From: Alentia gelatinosa
Taxonomy: Eukaryota > Annelida > Polychaeta > Phyllodocida > Polynoidae
Direction of reading: 5' to 3'
DNA length: 64,000 nucleotides
Assembly (NCBI GenBank): GCA_950022655.1
Contig: OX465590.1
Location: 38,949,218-39,013,217 of the forward strand
The notes below the pieces were generated by a model that saw only the letters and a program-made list of their open reading frames with translations, did not search any database and was not told where the DNA came from. Numbering within the stretch: the first letter of the stretch is position 1; every line of letters starts with the position of its first letter. The translations under genes were made by a program, and so were the position numbers. This document shows positions 36,606-51,600 of this stretch, one piece after another.

Positions 36606-39600
36606 ATTGTTGTTGTTTTTGTCCTTTTGTTGTTGTTGTTGTTGTTTTTCATTGATTGTGATCAAAAGTGTCCTTGCCTCGTATTTTAATCACTATTTTT
36701 TTTAAACTTTAATTTTGACTGACATCACTGCAGCTGTATATGAGCTGGTTTCCATGTACCACCAGTGCTGAATACTCTAGTTTTCTAGTATAAGCACGAT
36801 ATTACCATGATTTTGATCTGAGTGGCTGTATTCTCCGCGTAGTTAACACGTAGTAAAACTTACAGCGATAGCGAGGACTATTTTGAGTGTAAGGAGAATA
36901 TGACTACACAGATCAAATCATGGTAATGTTGTATTTATTATTATATACCTATGAGCGTATGTCACGTATTTACTACCCGCTGATAGACATATAGTATTAA
37001 TGAAATTCGGCAAGGGTGGAGCGTATTCCCCCATACGGTCGAGGTGTGAGCGTATTTTAACGCATGCGCAGTGGTATACATACTCACAGGCAAAAACAAG
37101 ATGGCAGACGGAGTATGTCGATTCAATTTTCGCAAATTTTATCGGCGAGTTAACGTGAATGGAGGCATGTACATCAGCAAAAAGCAGAATACACTCGTGG
37201 ATTACGAAATTACAACGAACTACTGAAGGAATCACCATAAAAAGCGTTAAAACTGATCTTATGGAGATTTAGGGGCAGTGGTTCTCTCACCCGCTGCCGT
37301 AGTGGAAGCAAGCCCGCAAAATGTTAACAAAGCCTCAAAATGTAAACAAACAGCGAAAGTAATATTGTTTACATACAAAACTAATATAATTCAGCTTAGT
37401 GTTTTTTAGATTATATATTTTCTATTGATTCTCTCTACATTGCCGTTTTTCTTTTTATTTAAAAACAAAAATGAAAAAAAAAGACTAGTCGTGACCGGGG
37501 TTCGAACACCCGACCTTCAGATCCAAAAGCAGACACTCTATGAGAAAACATGGTTACTGAGCCCGTATGGGTGGCCGTTCAAGGTCATTTGATGAAAAAA
37601 TACGGCCCGACGCCGCAGGCGAGAGGGCCGTATTTTTTCATCAAATGGCCGAGTACGGGCTCAGTCACTACGTTTCCTTATTACTATACACCTCCAACTC
37701 ATTTAAAACGCCGTTTCATGACCTTTCCTGCACCGAGGTTAATGCCCCTCTTCCTGTACAAAGCTAATGACATTCACTACGGCCCGCTAGCGGTAAAAAC
37801 CCGGCAACGATCGATGTGTAGCAACAGATGACGCTGTAACTTCACCTCCCGTAGGAATTAAGCAATGAAATTTTAACACGAGTACGGCACATATATAACC
37901 TATATTCGTACCAAATATGATGAAGATCGGTCGCTTTGAAGATATCGGCGTTTGAATACGGCGACTTCAACATTCACTGAGCACCGGGAGGTGGGAGGGT
38001 GAAAACCCGGCAACTGCCGACGTGGAGCGGACTATGAAATGTATGACACAGGACGACCTGGAACTCTGGTAGCCAACGTTATAATGACGTCGACAACGTG
38101 GAGCGGCCTAACGGGAAGCGGTCGGACTTGTTGATATCGATCAGTCTTGCGGATTTGAGTCATTTAAACGGTATTATGTGAACGCCCAACGTCGGGTGCC
38201 TCGATATTTGGACAATACATACTTGCAGTTCTTACGGGTAAGGCTTAGCATGTCTCTGAAGTTATGAAAGGGAGAGAACCACCATTTTGTTTGTTTGTTT
38301 TTGACACAGACCATGCTCTCGCTATGTCGCGATAATGTACGTTAGTGTGACGTAGTGTCTGTAGCAGCGGGAATCTCACCCCTGTCCTCCGTCCATTTAA
38401 ACCTCGGTCTACGACCTCGGTTAAAATGGCCGGGGACAGGGGTTCAGTAAAATAAGATTTCGTCCACAGGAATACAGTTTTCTCATATTCCTCACCTTTT
38501 ATACTAACTATTAGAATTTTTTTTTTTTTTTTTTTTTTGCCACGTCTTGTTAAAACTATTAAAAAAATCTTGTAAATGATTAGAAACTCGACATAAGCAC
38601 TGTGCATTGTTTATATAAAATAGTTCTTAAAGTGCCCATGAGGTGGAAGAAAAAAGCCGTATTCTACTCAGTTGTGATCTGTAGGCGCCATAGGTTTAGT
38701 TAGTAATAATAACCATTATAGCCATAAGCATAATTCAACATATACATAAGACAAGAACTACAGAACGTTTTGCTTTCCGCGACAAAGTCTATAGTTAATA
38801 AGATAGTCGTTAATGATGGTGAGTGCAGATCTTAGGCAAGATAGTGTCTATTTTAAGTTTCGTTGGTCGTGAAGTTCAAAGAAAAGCATTTGTTTGCGAT
38901 GATGAAGTATGATGTATGATGAAATATACTCACTGACCCAACTGGTGCATTCAACATTCATCAAAGTGTGTTGTTTTTTTAATTCAGGTTGTGGTAGTCG
39001 GAGACCAGAGTTCTGGAAAGACAAGTGTACTTGAGATGATTGCACAAGCCCGTATTTTCCCACGGTAGGTATATTCTTATAGATGCATATATTATCTATT
39101 TAAATCAATAATCCTAAACCGTTTACCTCTGGGACCTATATCTTTTTGTCGCTTCTCTGAGGTGATATACTGTTGCGTCTCTCCTTAATCACATATATCA
39201 TTTTATCAATCTAAGCAAGAAAACTCTCTGAAAGGGTGAGGCCACATGAAGAACGTCATTCTCGTCTATGTGGCTGACACTTTATCTAATCCACAATGAT
39301 TTGGGTTTTTTTATATTCAGATTAAATAGGATTTGGTACAACCATCAACAATGGACGCTCTTCCTTGGACCAATCCAATGATGTAAATTAAATTATATAG
39401 GATCAGGAACATACATGTATATGCTTATCTGATTGATACTTTATAGTTTGTTCTGTAATGTGAATTGATTTCGGTTGACAGGGGATCTGGAGAAATGATG
39501 ACCCGTGCGCCGGTGAAGGTCACACTGAGTGAAGGACCGTACCACGTGGCCACATTCAAGGACAGCACGCGCGAGTATGACCTCAGCAAGGAGTCCGAGG

Positions 39601-42600
39601 TCAGTGCCTCAACGTCACACTAGTTATCTCACCCCTAGTATTTTTGTCCTAGGCGTAACATTTGTAATTAATTTTCCAAGGTCATATGAATATTGTAATC
39701 CGTTTTCCATGATCTATATCCTGTGTGTAGTCCTTTTTTTTAGTGTGTACAGGGGTGAGATGAATACAGAAAGCAACTTGTTTTGGTCAAAGTCATTGTT
39801 CACCAACACGTTTGAATGCTACATGATATTCACTCGGCTGTCACCTTGTTCATATCACTCCACATCAAACTTGTGGAGAATGATGACTTTGACCAAAACT
39901 TGTTGGTTTCTTCTTTATAATCCTACTCCTCAAATAAATCCCCATAGACTTACCATGGTATGACTGTCTGCCATGATTATGCCAAAAAATATTGATATGC
40001 CACATGAGACATACGAGGTTAAAACACATACCCCATTTATGCATTTCGCTGTAGAATAAGCTCTCCAAAGATTCTCAGTGCGCGCATACATCTTGTACGA
40101 AAAAGATATTTCCCCAAGAATGGTTGATCAAGATTCCATCGTTTATACAAAATACAAAGACATTGAATCCCATATAAACTCTACAGAATGTCCGCATGAG
40201 TATCCACGCTGGGAGTTTAAACAATCTGCACAATCTGTCTGCAATCATATGACAATATCGACCTGTAAGTCTAGAGAACTAAATATAGATATTTATCCTA
40301 CCCCTCATATAAATCTCCATAGACTTAACATGGTGTGACTGTAAGCCACGATTATGGAATAAACTATTTATATGCCAATGGTGACATATGAAGTTAAAAA
40401 CATGTGACAGGGTAGAATAGAATACAAACATCACCCAATTTCATATGATTGTTTATATGTCATTTATTGTCTTCCGCTACAGATATCACTCATGCCATAT
40501 TAACAATCATATAAAATTTTGTGAGGTTTCATGATAGTATTGTTCCTAACTAGGAAGAGCTATTGTAATCATCATCATTATCGAAAATGTTATGAATAAA
40601 TACATGATATTGACTGGATAATAAACATTTGTTCCGGTTGTGTGGACGATCGATCCGCATTTCGATCACAATTTACCCCCCAAAAAAATAAAAATAAAAA
40701 ACCCTGTCTTACAGCTGGAAGCCCTGCGCCGGGAGGTGGAGATTCGCATGAAGGCCAGCGTCGCCAAGGGCAAGACTGTCAGCAGTGACGTGAGTGTCTC
40801 CCGCCAACTTTCTGTTTTAGTGCAACAATGTAGAAGAGAATACTCGTATACATGGGGCATCCATAAACAGGGATGTCAGTTTTCCGGGAATCTCCGGTAT
40901 TCCGGGTTTTTCCAAACTTAAAAAAAATGCTGTGGGGCTGAGACTGAGGTTGGGTGGTGGGAGCACCCGCGGCCGACCCCGGAAACCCGGCCAGCCACAC
41001 CGGCCCCAGGCGGTCCACCGCCGGCCGCTACTGCACCGCCGCCGGCCGCGACTGCTCCAACTACCCGTCCTCACCCAGTCAAGTGGTCCCGAGGGCCTTG
41101 CAGCGTCCGGGAGTCTCCCGGAAAATATTCAAGCTACTTGGTGAATTGCCATAGGCACACAGAAGCACCCGGAATCCCGGAAAAGTGTGTATATAGCGTT
41201 ATGATAAACGCCATGCCTGGAGCTCAGGCATTTGACCTATACATCCTGTGCCTGCATAGTCTTGCTCAAATCTTTGTGGGCATTTCTTTTAATTATTAGA
41301 TTATTAGACTTGCTCAAGTCTTTGAATACGGACATAATTATGGTAAAGGATTGGTGATAAATAGGGGCTTAAATATTTCCGGGTTTTTTTTCCAAACCTC
41401 CCTGGCATCCCTGCAAAAAGTATGTACGCAGAATATATGGAATTTTGGAACCCCCACCCACTCTCAATCCTGTACGCAATAGAACAAGGATGGAGCATGC
41501 GCAAAAACAGCATCAGTGCGAACATACTTTATGGATGGCCCCAGCCATCCCTGCATAGCAGGTTTTCGTCAAGTCTATTTCATTCCAGGAATACATATCT
41601 TGTAATTGACGTGTAATTACAATTTACAATCGAGGTGATGATAGTCAATGTGAGAAGGTATTGAGTCGGTTATGATAACATGTTGAAAACTAAATGAGCA
41701 GTCGCTTAGGGTAGCCTTCAGTGTTAGACATGCCGCATCGTTTAAACGTTTCTACTTTAATATCCCCACATTAATACATTCTGTGTGCGGACAACAGTTG
41801 GATTCTGGTATTATTGCCTATGAAAGTTATGTACACAGTTAACGTTCTATACATTTTATCGCAAGCACACATTCGGAAAGAGTTATACGTGTAAATAAAT
41901 ATCTATTCATGCTATAGTGTTCTATATAAATCTGTATTCTTTAGTATAATTCTTTTGTTAGCAACTTATGTCCATAATGATATATATATAGGAAACATTC
42001 TACCTGGATGTTGTGATTTTTCCCCCCTGGTTACTGTGTAAAATTAAGGATTGTTTTTTTTACAGACAATATCTCTCTCAGTCAAGGGACCAGGACTCCA
42101 GCGTATGGTTCTCGTGGATCTTCCAGGCATCATTAGTGTAAGTCACTCCATTCTCCTACCCCTAATAAAAACGGTCCATAGGCATAACATAGGCAAATTT
42201 TATGCGGCATGCCATGATATAAAGTGCGATTTATGCCTCTAGGGGCATAAAAAAAATCGACCAATCAGCGACCAGATTGTGAGCTGCTCCGAAAAAAGTT
42301 CCAGTTGGACTCAAAAGTTCTGGTTGGACTTCGTTTGGTCCTTCAATCGATATTTATATTTTAGGAATCCAAAAGGGTAGAGACGGGGTAGGATAAATAC
42401 GAAACCGAACTCGAGTTAGACTTGTCAGTGTCTATGCCACTCTAGTCAGGTCTGTTCCTCACTACGCTCAGCTAGCGCTTCACGTAGTAATACACGACTT
42501 TCCCGTCGTGGCATAAACACTGACTAGTCTAACTCTCGTTCAGTTTCTACTAATTCCATCACTTTAGGACTTCGTATTTTTCTATTGAATACCGGCCTGA

Positions 42601-45600
42601 TAGTAAATTCTACAAACTCCCTCTTTCTGATGTAGACAGGTTTTGCTGTGTGTTTTTTTACCCTACCTCCTATTTCCTGGGAGGTTCTTGAATTCCTGGC
42701 AGCGTCATGAATTATGATGTCATAACTAGTAAGTGTGCCATGGTAACAGCGACGGTAGGCAAAGTTCTTTTCCCATTCCAAGATAGCATCTAGCTGGAGG
42801 TAGACTTAATACAGCCTCGTCCATAATATAGTAATATTAGGAAACGTCCTTACTGTGGACAAAACGGTTCCTGTTCGAGGTCAGTCGTCGATTTCATACT
42901 GCCTGACGCCATAGGCGGAAGGCAGTATGAAATCAAAGACTGACCAAGAACGAGAAACGTTTCACCCACAGTGAGGACGTTTGCTTATTATTATATACCT
43001 TAAATCGATGGAAAAACGTTATTTTGATGACTTATTAAGTCACACTCACAGCGTGCACGAACATTATTATTACGGCACCCCTAGCAGCGGGCAGTATTTC
43101 ATAGACATTCGCACACAGGTATATAATAATATAGATAGTAGTTGGTTCTTGCCATTAGTCCATGTCTTAGAAAACATTATTGCATGTTTCATTCAACTAC
43201 AAATATGTTTCATGGTAATATTACTCGATGTGCAGAATGTATTAAATTGGTAGACCCATGGCTCATGATTTTTCTTTGTTTACATACAATGCAGACGGTA
43301 ACATCAGGCATGGCACATGATACTAAGGACCAGATTCGAGGAATGTTACAGGTGCACATGAGCAACCCTAACGCCATCATCCTCTGTATCCAAGGTAAGA
43401 AGTTCAACTACAGTTATCCGCTGTATACAGGGTGAGAGGTTTCAGTACAGTTATCTGCTGTATACAGGGTGAGAGATCTCAGTACAGTTATCTGCTGTAT
43501 ACAGGGTGAGAGGTCTCAGTGCAGTATTCTGCTGTATACAGGGTGAGAGGTCTCAGTACAGTATTCCGCTGTATACAGGGTGAGAGGTCTCAGTACAGTA
43601 TTCCGCTGTATACAGGGTGAGAGGTCTCAGTACAGTATTCTGCTGTATACAGGGTGAGAGGTCTCAGTACAGTTATCTGCTGTATACAGGGTGAGGGGTC
43701 TCAGTACAGTATTCTGCTGTATACAGGGTGAGAGGTCTCAGTACAGTATTCTGCTGTATACAGGGTGAGAGGTCTCAGTACAGTATTCTGCTGTATACAG
43801 GGTGAGAGGTTTCAGTACAGTATTCTGCTGTATACAGGGTGAGAGGTCTCAGTACAGTATTCTGCTGTATACAGGGTGAGAGGTCTCAGTACAGTTATCT
43901 GCTGTATACAGGGTGAGAGGTCTCAGTACAGTATTCTGCTGCATACAGGGTGAGAGGTCTCAGTACAGTATTCTGCTGTATACAGGGTGAGAGGTTTCAG
44001 TACAGTATTCTGCTGTATACAGGGGGAGAGGTCTCAGTACAGTATTCTGCTGTATACAGGGTGAGAGGTCTAAGTACAGTTATCTGCTGTATACAGGGTG
44101 AGAGGTCTCTGTACAGTATTCTGCTGTATACAGGGTGAGAGAACTCAGTACAGTATTCTGCTGTATACAGGGTGAGAGGTTTCAGTACAGTATTCTGCTG
44201 TATACAGGGTGAGAGGTCTCAGTACAGTATTCTGCTGTATACAGGGTGAGAGGTCTCAGTACAGTATTCTGCTGCATACAGGGTGAGAGGTCTCAGTACA
44301 GTATTCTGCTGTATACAGGGTGAGAGGTTTCAGTACAGTATTCTGCTGTATACAGGGTGAGAGGTCTCAGTACAGTATTCTGCTGTATACAGGGTGAGAG
44401 GTCTCAGTACAGTTATCTGCTGTATACAGGGTGAGAGGTCTCAGTACAGTATTCCGCTGTATACAGGGTGAGAGATCTCAGTACAGTATTCTGCTGTATA
44501 CAGGGTGAGAGGTCTCAGTACAGTATTCTGCTGTATACAGGGTGAGAGGTCTCAGTACAGTTATCTGCTGTATACAGGGTGAGAGGTCTCAGTACAGTAT
44601 TCTGCTGTATACAGGGTGAGAGATCTCAGTACAGTATTCTGCTGTATACAGGGTGAGAGGTCTCAGTACAGTATTCTGCTGTATACAGGGTGAGAGGTCT
44701 CAGTACAGTATTCTGCTGTATACAGGGTGAGAGGTCTCAGTACAGTATTCTGCTGTATACAGGGTGAGAGGTCTCAGTACAGTTATCTGCTGTATACAGG
44801 GTGAGAGATCTCAGTACAGTATTCTGCTGTATACAGGGTGAGAGGTCTCAGTACAGTATTCTGTTGTAGTCAGGAGATGTAGTTTTGATACCATTACCCA
44901 TGCCGTATATACTGTAAATATGCACCGTATAACGTAAAATTACTATAGGGAACACTGTTCCATACGTGTTGACTGAAATATTAGTTGTTAGGCCAAATTA
45001 AGTTAATCATTTTTATTGGTTTCTGGTATATAGTAAATATAGAACCACCTACCATGCTTGTACAAGCCACAAAACTCTATAATAATTTACGGTTCGTAGA
45101 GAACTCTGCATAAATGCCTCTTTCCGTACAAACCTTAAACCATAGAGTTTTGTAGCTATTATAGTATTGTCTGGTCGTTCTATATAAGTATCCTCTTTAT
45201 CTAAAGTATACATATGTCTCTCTATATATATTTGTATATACAATGTATCCAAGGCAAGTAATTCTAATCTCATAATCCTCCTCTATATCTAGTGTCTTCT
45301 GGATGCAAAGAGAGATGTCTCTTCCCATCTTATAGTTTTTACTAAGATGTGGATATTAAAAAAGAGATAGTCAAGACAATGCTACAGATGGATCGACTTT
45401 ACTAAATGAATAAATTAAGTATGAAAACATATGGAGCACTGGATCATAATCCCAAGATTGCCAGACTTTGTTGGTTCGAGTCCCACTGTAACCACTTTTC
45501 TCCTTCACCCCCAGCAGTGGTGGATTTACTGTTATATCAAAGGCCAATCCTTCTCATGCCATGTCTATATGGTGTGGGAAATAAAAGAACTCTCACCTCA

Positions 45601-48600
45601 GTAAATGTGTATGGGTGGGATTTCTACCTAAATTCATCTGACAGATTGGGGCAAACCAAGAGTAAGGCTAATAGAACATATTGGACGTTAAACTACCCAA
45701 ACAAACAAACAAACAAAAACAAACAAACAAATTATCATTGGAAGTCCTACTTCCCTCTGAAGTCATACTGGAAAAACTCAAAATTGGCTTTTTTTGTTTG
45801 TTGTACAAGGCTGGTGGTGAGATGTAAGTGATTGAGTTGATATTTGATGTCGCCTGTTTGCTCCTGCCCGCAGATGGCTCACTTGACGCAGAGCGCAGTA
45901 ACGTGACGGACCTCGTCAGCTCGATGGACCCCACCGGCAAGCGCACCATCTTCGTGCTCACCAAAGTGGACCTGGCCGAGTCGAGCCTCCTCAATCCAGA
46001 CAGGGTGAGCATCCATATTACTATTAGTCCTATACATCTATGGCTGAACACTATAGGGCACATAGCTATTGTGCTATGAAGACGGCCATCTTGTCCCCCA
46101 AAGCCATCCAAAACACCAGGTGGCAGAACCAATTATCAATGGATTTTATCAAGAATCTTTTTTTGTGCTTGCCATGGAGGAATTGTAGCCTCGTCTCAAT
46201 ATTATCTATAGATTATAACAACTGATAACAGTGGTTGCCCCCCACCTACAGTGGTGCTATCTTACAATTTCTTGGTGGATGATGGCAGAACTAGCAATCG
46301 CTCTGTGCCCTATAGTTATATACCGCTGCTTGGGGTGTAGTAGCTACAGTTTTTATATCATGCCAAGGTTGACCATGTGACGCTGTCTAGACCAATCAGA
46401 TTGAAGCTTAGATGTGTGAAGAAAACATACAAGTTCAAGTTCAAATGGCTACCCCACTGTTCGGAGGTCAATAAATCACCATTTTTATTAACAGTCAAGG
46501 TTAATAGGAATAGAGAAACAAGTTATCTCCCTGTGATATCACACTGAAAATTGCAAAAAAACCCATAAAATGAATATATTATCAATTAATAGAAAATTCG
46601 TCTCTTTCCTCGATTATAACACGGTGAATCACGGTTCTGTACTTAGATTTTTAAATATTTATTCATTTTTAATGGATTAATGAAAGTTCATTAATTCTCA
46701 TTTCACTATTCACATGTCTATCAGGCTCTATAGATATTAGAATACGCTATACAGTAGAACCCCGCCTAATGGACACCCAGCGTAAGCGGAAACCCCGCGT
46801 TAACGGACACCCCGTGTTAACGGGTACCTTCGCTCAGAACGGTTCCCTCTATTAGCTATTTATTTTAACCTCGCGTAAGCGGACATCCCGCGTAAGCGGA
46901 CACTTTGTCCCGGACCGAAGGGTGTCCGTTTACGCGGGGTTCTACTGTATTTCCATATCATATTGTGGTTAGTGATAAACATACTCTATTTTTGTATCAA
47001 ATTTTAGATTAAGAAGATCCTGGAGGGTAAACTGTTCCCCATGAAGGCGCTGGGCTACTTCGCAGTCGTCACCGGCAAAGGCAACAACAATGACAGCATT
47101 TCTGAGATCAAGGACTACGAGGAGAACTTCTTCAGGAAGTCGAAACTTTTCAGGTACGCAATGAGCGTTATGGATATGATTTCCCAGATTAGGTGACGAG
47201 GGAACGTCTGCTCCCTTTGCTTGATGCTACCTTGAATGACAGTTTTAGAACTGTATGTAAACACCGTAACCATGTACACCGGTGGTTGTGACATCATCGG
47301 ATGATGTTACGCCTGCTCTCCTGGGGTTGCACGGCAAATAACACAGTGAGCGTTATGAATATGTGTGGTAATTTTTTCGTTCGTATAATCCCAATGGGTC
47401 TGCGGTGGGCAAAATTTTAAGAGCGTTTTGAATATGATTTCTCTATGTCTCGTGTAGAGCAAGAAATACCATCCAAGTTTTCCACACAAAAGACTTTGCA
47501 AAATCTCTGTCATAGGTGTTTCATTGAGACAGTGAAGGCGTCGAAAAGATGATCGTCGTGTGCTAACGACATCGCCCGACATCGACCTCTGAGCCTGGTG
47601 TATATTCTAGTCCAGTGGAGCAGCGTTATAGTCAGTCGGCGGCGTCCATCCGACGTCGGCATCGCTCGCTATATTCATTCGCGAATTACACACACTAAAG
47701 GCGTTGCCATTTTGAGATGATGCTTATGCAGAAAATAGTCCCAGTTTGTTTCTCGCGTATATGAAGTTTATAAAAGATAGTATGTAAATGTAATTCAAAA
47801 AAGCGAGGTGAATGTAAAACGTGTAAATCGAATCAATACTGCCAATTGAACTTTTATAAATTAGTATCTAATAAATTAGAATTTGTCTAATTCCTGAAAC
47901 TGACAATCGCAGTACGTCGGTTGGCACTATATTCGCTGGTAGACTAGGTTGATCATCTCTAAACATGTGTAGTATAGACCTGACGATGTAACATTTCCAT
48001 ACGGATCAATAGAACACCCCCTTAATCCAGTTAAATGTGCTTGGATGGGGAAAAAACAAAAAAGAATAAACAGTGACGACTGTTGTTCCTTCAGAGATGG
48101 CGTCCTGAAGCCGACACAGATGACGACGCAGAACCTGAGCTTTGCGGTCTCCGAGTGTTTCTGGAAAATGGTGAAGGGTGCGGTGGAGCAGCAAGCCGAC
48201 GCCTTCAAGGCCACGCGCTTCAACCTGGAGACGGAGTGGAAGAACACCTTCCCGAGAGTTCGCGAACTGGACCGGGTGAGTCCTGACTGTCGATTCAAAC
48301 CTTGTGGCAGGCTGATATCGTGGATACTGTTGAGGCTTCTCTGATGCTGTAATTCAGGATTTATTGTAGAGAGAGGAGTGCATGGATGTGATGTACTATA
48401 GGCCAGGAAGGCATATAAGGGACTTTGGTTAGATCCCGAATGAAATAGGTCTCCTTTAAAAAATCTTATAGATTGACTTGTCCTGCATATCTAATTAGTT
48501 TAAGTAGGCATTTGTATGTAACAATATATTAGACAATGAGGCCCATAATGGTAGCTTTGATATGGTACCTTTCGCGAATTTGTATTTTGTTTACAGCCTA

Positions 48601-51600
48601 AGTTATGAGAATCTTTGTATACCAAATAAAAATAAAGTACTTTTCAGTACCCTCTATGGTTGCACGGCCTAGAGTCGCAGGCAGCTCACAAAGCTATAAC
48701 ATAATGTTAAGGCATTCATAAGACTGCCCAGGTTACCCAAGAACAATCAACACCTTATTAAATCTTACACACAGAACATCAGATCAAATGTTGATGATGA
48801 GAAAGGGAGACTAGGAAATAGGATCAGTAATTTCAGATAACCATATTCACCATTTTAAATACAACAAATAGGATTGCATCATGTCCCCCCTCTATTCTGA
48901 TTAGTGAAATGCATTGGGTAATGTTGCTCATTGTTTCGGGAATTGTGTACAGTATTCAAATAGAAATTAACCTTTTGGTTTTGTCATTTGTTGCAGGATG
49001 AGTTATTTGAGAAGGCCCGAGGCGAAATCCTTGATGAGCTCATAAACCTTAGTCTGGTTTCCCCACAACAATGGTATGTTTTGGAATTCTTATACAATTT
49101 TTTATTGGAAATAATTCGCTTAAAAATATGTCGAGGTCTTCCTCCATCCCTTTTTCATACCTCTTTAAATACATAATCTCATAGCTTGACTTTGATTCAA
49201 GTACTGTGAAGTCGGTATGCTATAACTTTGCTAACAAGAAAGTGACATACACAAATATAGTCAGGTAAAGTACAGTACATAATTCATGTTCTATACGAGG
49301 CTAGGTGTTAAGTGTATGGCAGCTACCGCTAAAAAAAAAAAAAAAAAAAGAATACAGTACATAATTCAGATAGCACTCTGAGTTATACTGCATAGCAATG
49401 CTGATTAACAAAAGAAAACAAAGAATTCTGATGCGTTATTTTAGCATTAAGTGGTTGAAAAAATCAAAGTCTGAAAAGCAGAATTTGATTTTAAAAAATA
49501 TAAAAAATTCATATAAGTACATTGCTGTTTTCTCTGAAAGACCTGGCTTTTTTCAGTGAATATAGGAAGAGATATTGTGGCCAACGTCAACTAATATTGA
49601 AAAAAACCCACTTATAGTTCATATTTGGTCATTAGCGGGTGGACAGTTGGTCTTATAGGTTTATTTATTTGCAGGGAAGACGCCTTCTCAGGAGCGTTGT
49701 GGGAGCGGACGTCAGAGTTTGTGTTTGAGAATATCTACCTCCCAGCTTCACAGACGGAAAATGTAGGGTGAGTGTTGTTTGTGCGCCAGTGTTCTGATAA
49801 CAGAATCCAACGGCTACCTTTTCTTGATCACAATTTATATATATATTTTTTTTAGTTTGTGTTTGAGCAGATGTCACCTGGTTAAAGACAAGGGATGTAC
49901 AATTGGTTGTGACATTATTAACCTTCGGGAAATAAAGACTTCTTTATACCAAAAAAAAAATCCAAAAAAAATTGACCGATCCCTGATGAAGACCACACCC
50001 CCTCCGGCCGAAACGTAGGCAAATGTCATAAACAATTACCAAGTGACTAATTTATAAACAAAGTGTCGATAAAAAAAAAGAAAAAGAAACTTTTATGCTT
50101 AATGCGTAATTACTGGTCTTTTACCATAAAAATATGACGAGATGTCAAATTCCCACTCCCTAAATGTATGATGAGTTGTTTTTTTTTAAATTTGTACAAT
50201 AATACGTAGTACATCATGGTCTCTGCATTGCAAGTCTTATGGCCAAAAATGGCCAAAGCTTGATAAGTGTAGTTCTCGTGTGTTGCTTCTGTGAAGTATC
50301 TATTTTATGGTAGGTTTCCTCAAGTATGTCTTTCATGATCACATTTCAGGACTTTTAACACAACTGTAGACATCAAATTAAAACAGTGGGCTGACAAGCA
50401 ACTTCCGTCTAAATGTGTCGAGGTAAGTTACAGTTCACTTAAACGGATACAGCCCTTCACCCACTTAGTGTCAATATGTTTCCTTTATCTTGCAGAAGTA
50501 AAATTATTTTTGCAAAAGGAGCAGCTGTGTAAATCTGATGAACAAAATATCATTCAATTCACCTCAGCTAGGTAGTGTAAAATAGTGTCATTTCACACCT
50601 CCATGATGAAGTTCAACAAAGTGATATAAACAATGCATATTGGGTTATAAATCTCACAATACTTCCATCATTCTCTCAACCCTGGTACAAGTTTAGCCAT
50701 AGGAATTCCATTAAAAAAAATTACTCAACAATCACCCCCATAAAGTGACAATACTATGCCACGGCCATGGCGGAGTGAATGTGAGATGACGTCATATGCA
50801 ATTGACCAATGAGTGGCCATGATTTCAGAGAAAAGACAAGACATTGACATTGAGATTTAGACCTTCCTAACTGGATTGGCTAAGTGATTTTAAAAATTCT
50901 GATATTGTGAAGCTATTCAATCTCATTGAAAGGGGTGAGATAAATCCAGAACCACACACAAATTGTAAAATACACATTATCTCACCCCTGGTACAAGCTT
51001 AGCCATAGAAATACCATTAGAAAAAAATACTCAACGATCACCCCAGTAAAGTAACTATACTACGCCACGGCCGTGGCGTAGTGAATGTGAGATGACGTCA
51101 TATTGATTTGCTAAGTATATTTTAACTATTTTGATGTTGTGATGCTATTTAATGGCAGAGAAAGGGGTGAGATAAATCCAGAACCACACTCGAATCGTAA
51201 AATACACAATACTCCACTCGTTTGGCTGTGCCGTAATCGTCACTCGGCTTTGCCTCGATGACGACTGCGGCACAGCCAAACTCGTGGAGTATTGTCTATT
51301 TATACGATTGTCGATGTAGTTCTATATAAATACTCCACTCCTGTGGATGCGCTGTATTCGTCACTCGGCTTCGCATCGATGACGATTGCGGCGCATCCAA
51401 AGGAGTATTGAGTATTTATACGATTCTCTATCCAGTTCTAAATAAATCTGCATTACCACTTCCTCTCCTTTCTACACCTCTGTATGGAAACACACTGCAT
51501 TGATAGACAAGTCAAGTATAAGATTGCACATTCAGAATTAAAGGAAATATACCTCGAAGTTTTAGCAAGAGACTAAGTGCTGGGATATCTGCTTGAAAAT

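Noticed and set aside
37487..37546. Functional tRNA gene on the minus strand
   Set aside because: Only the T-arm and part of an anticodon arm can be drawn; the acceptor stem does not pair.
43950..44138. 62-codon open frame in the 37-bp minisatellite
   Set aside because: The repeat unit lacks stops in some frames, so an open frame is expected. There is no start context or splice support.
45668..46132. 154-codon minus-strand frame
   Set aside because: It overlaps OPA1 exon 15 and a SINE. It is the antisense shadow of a real exon plus low-complexity tail.
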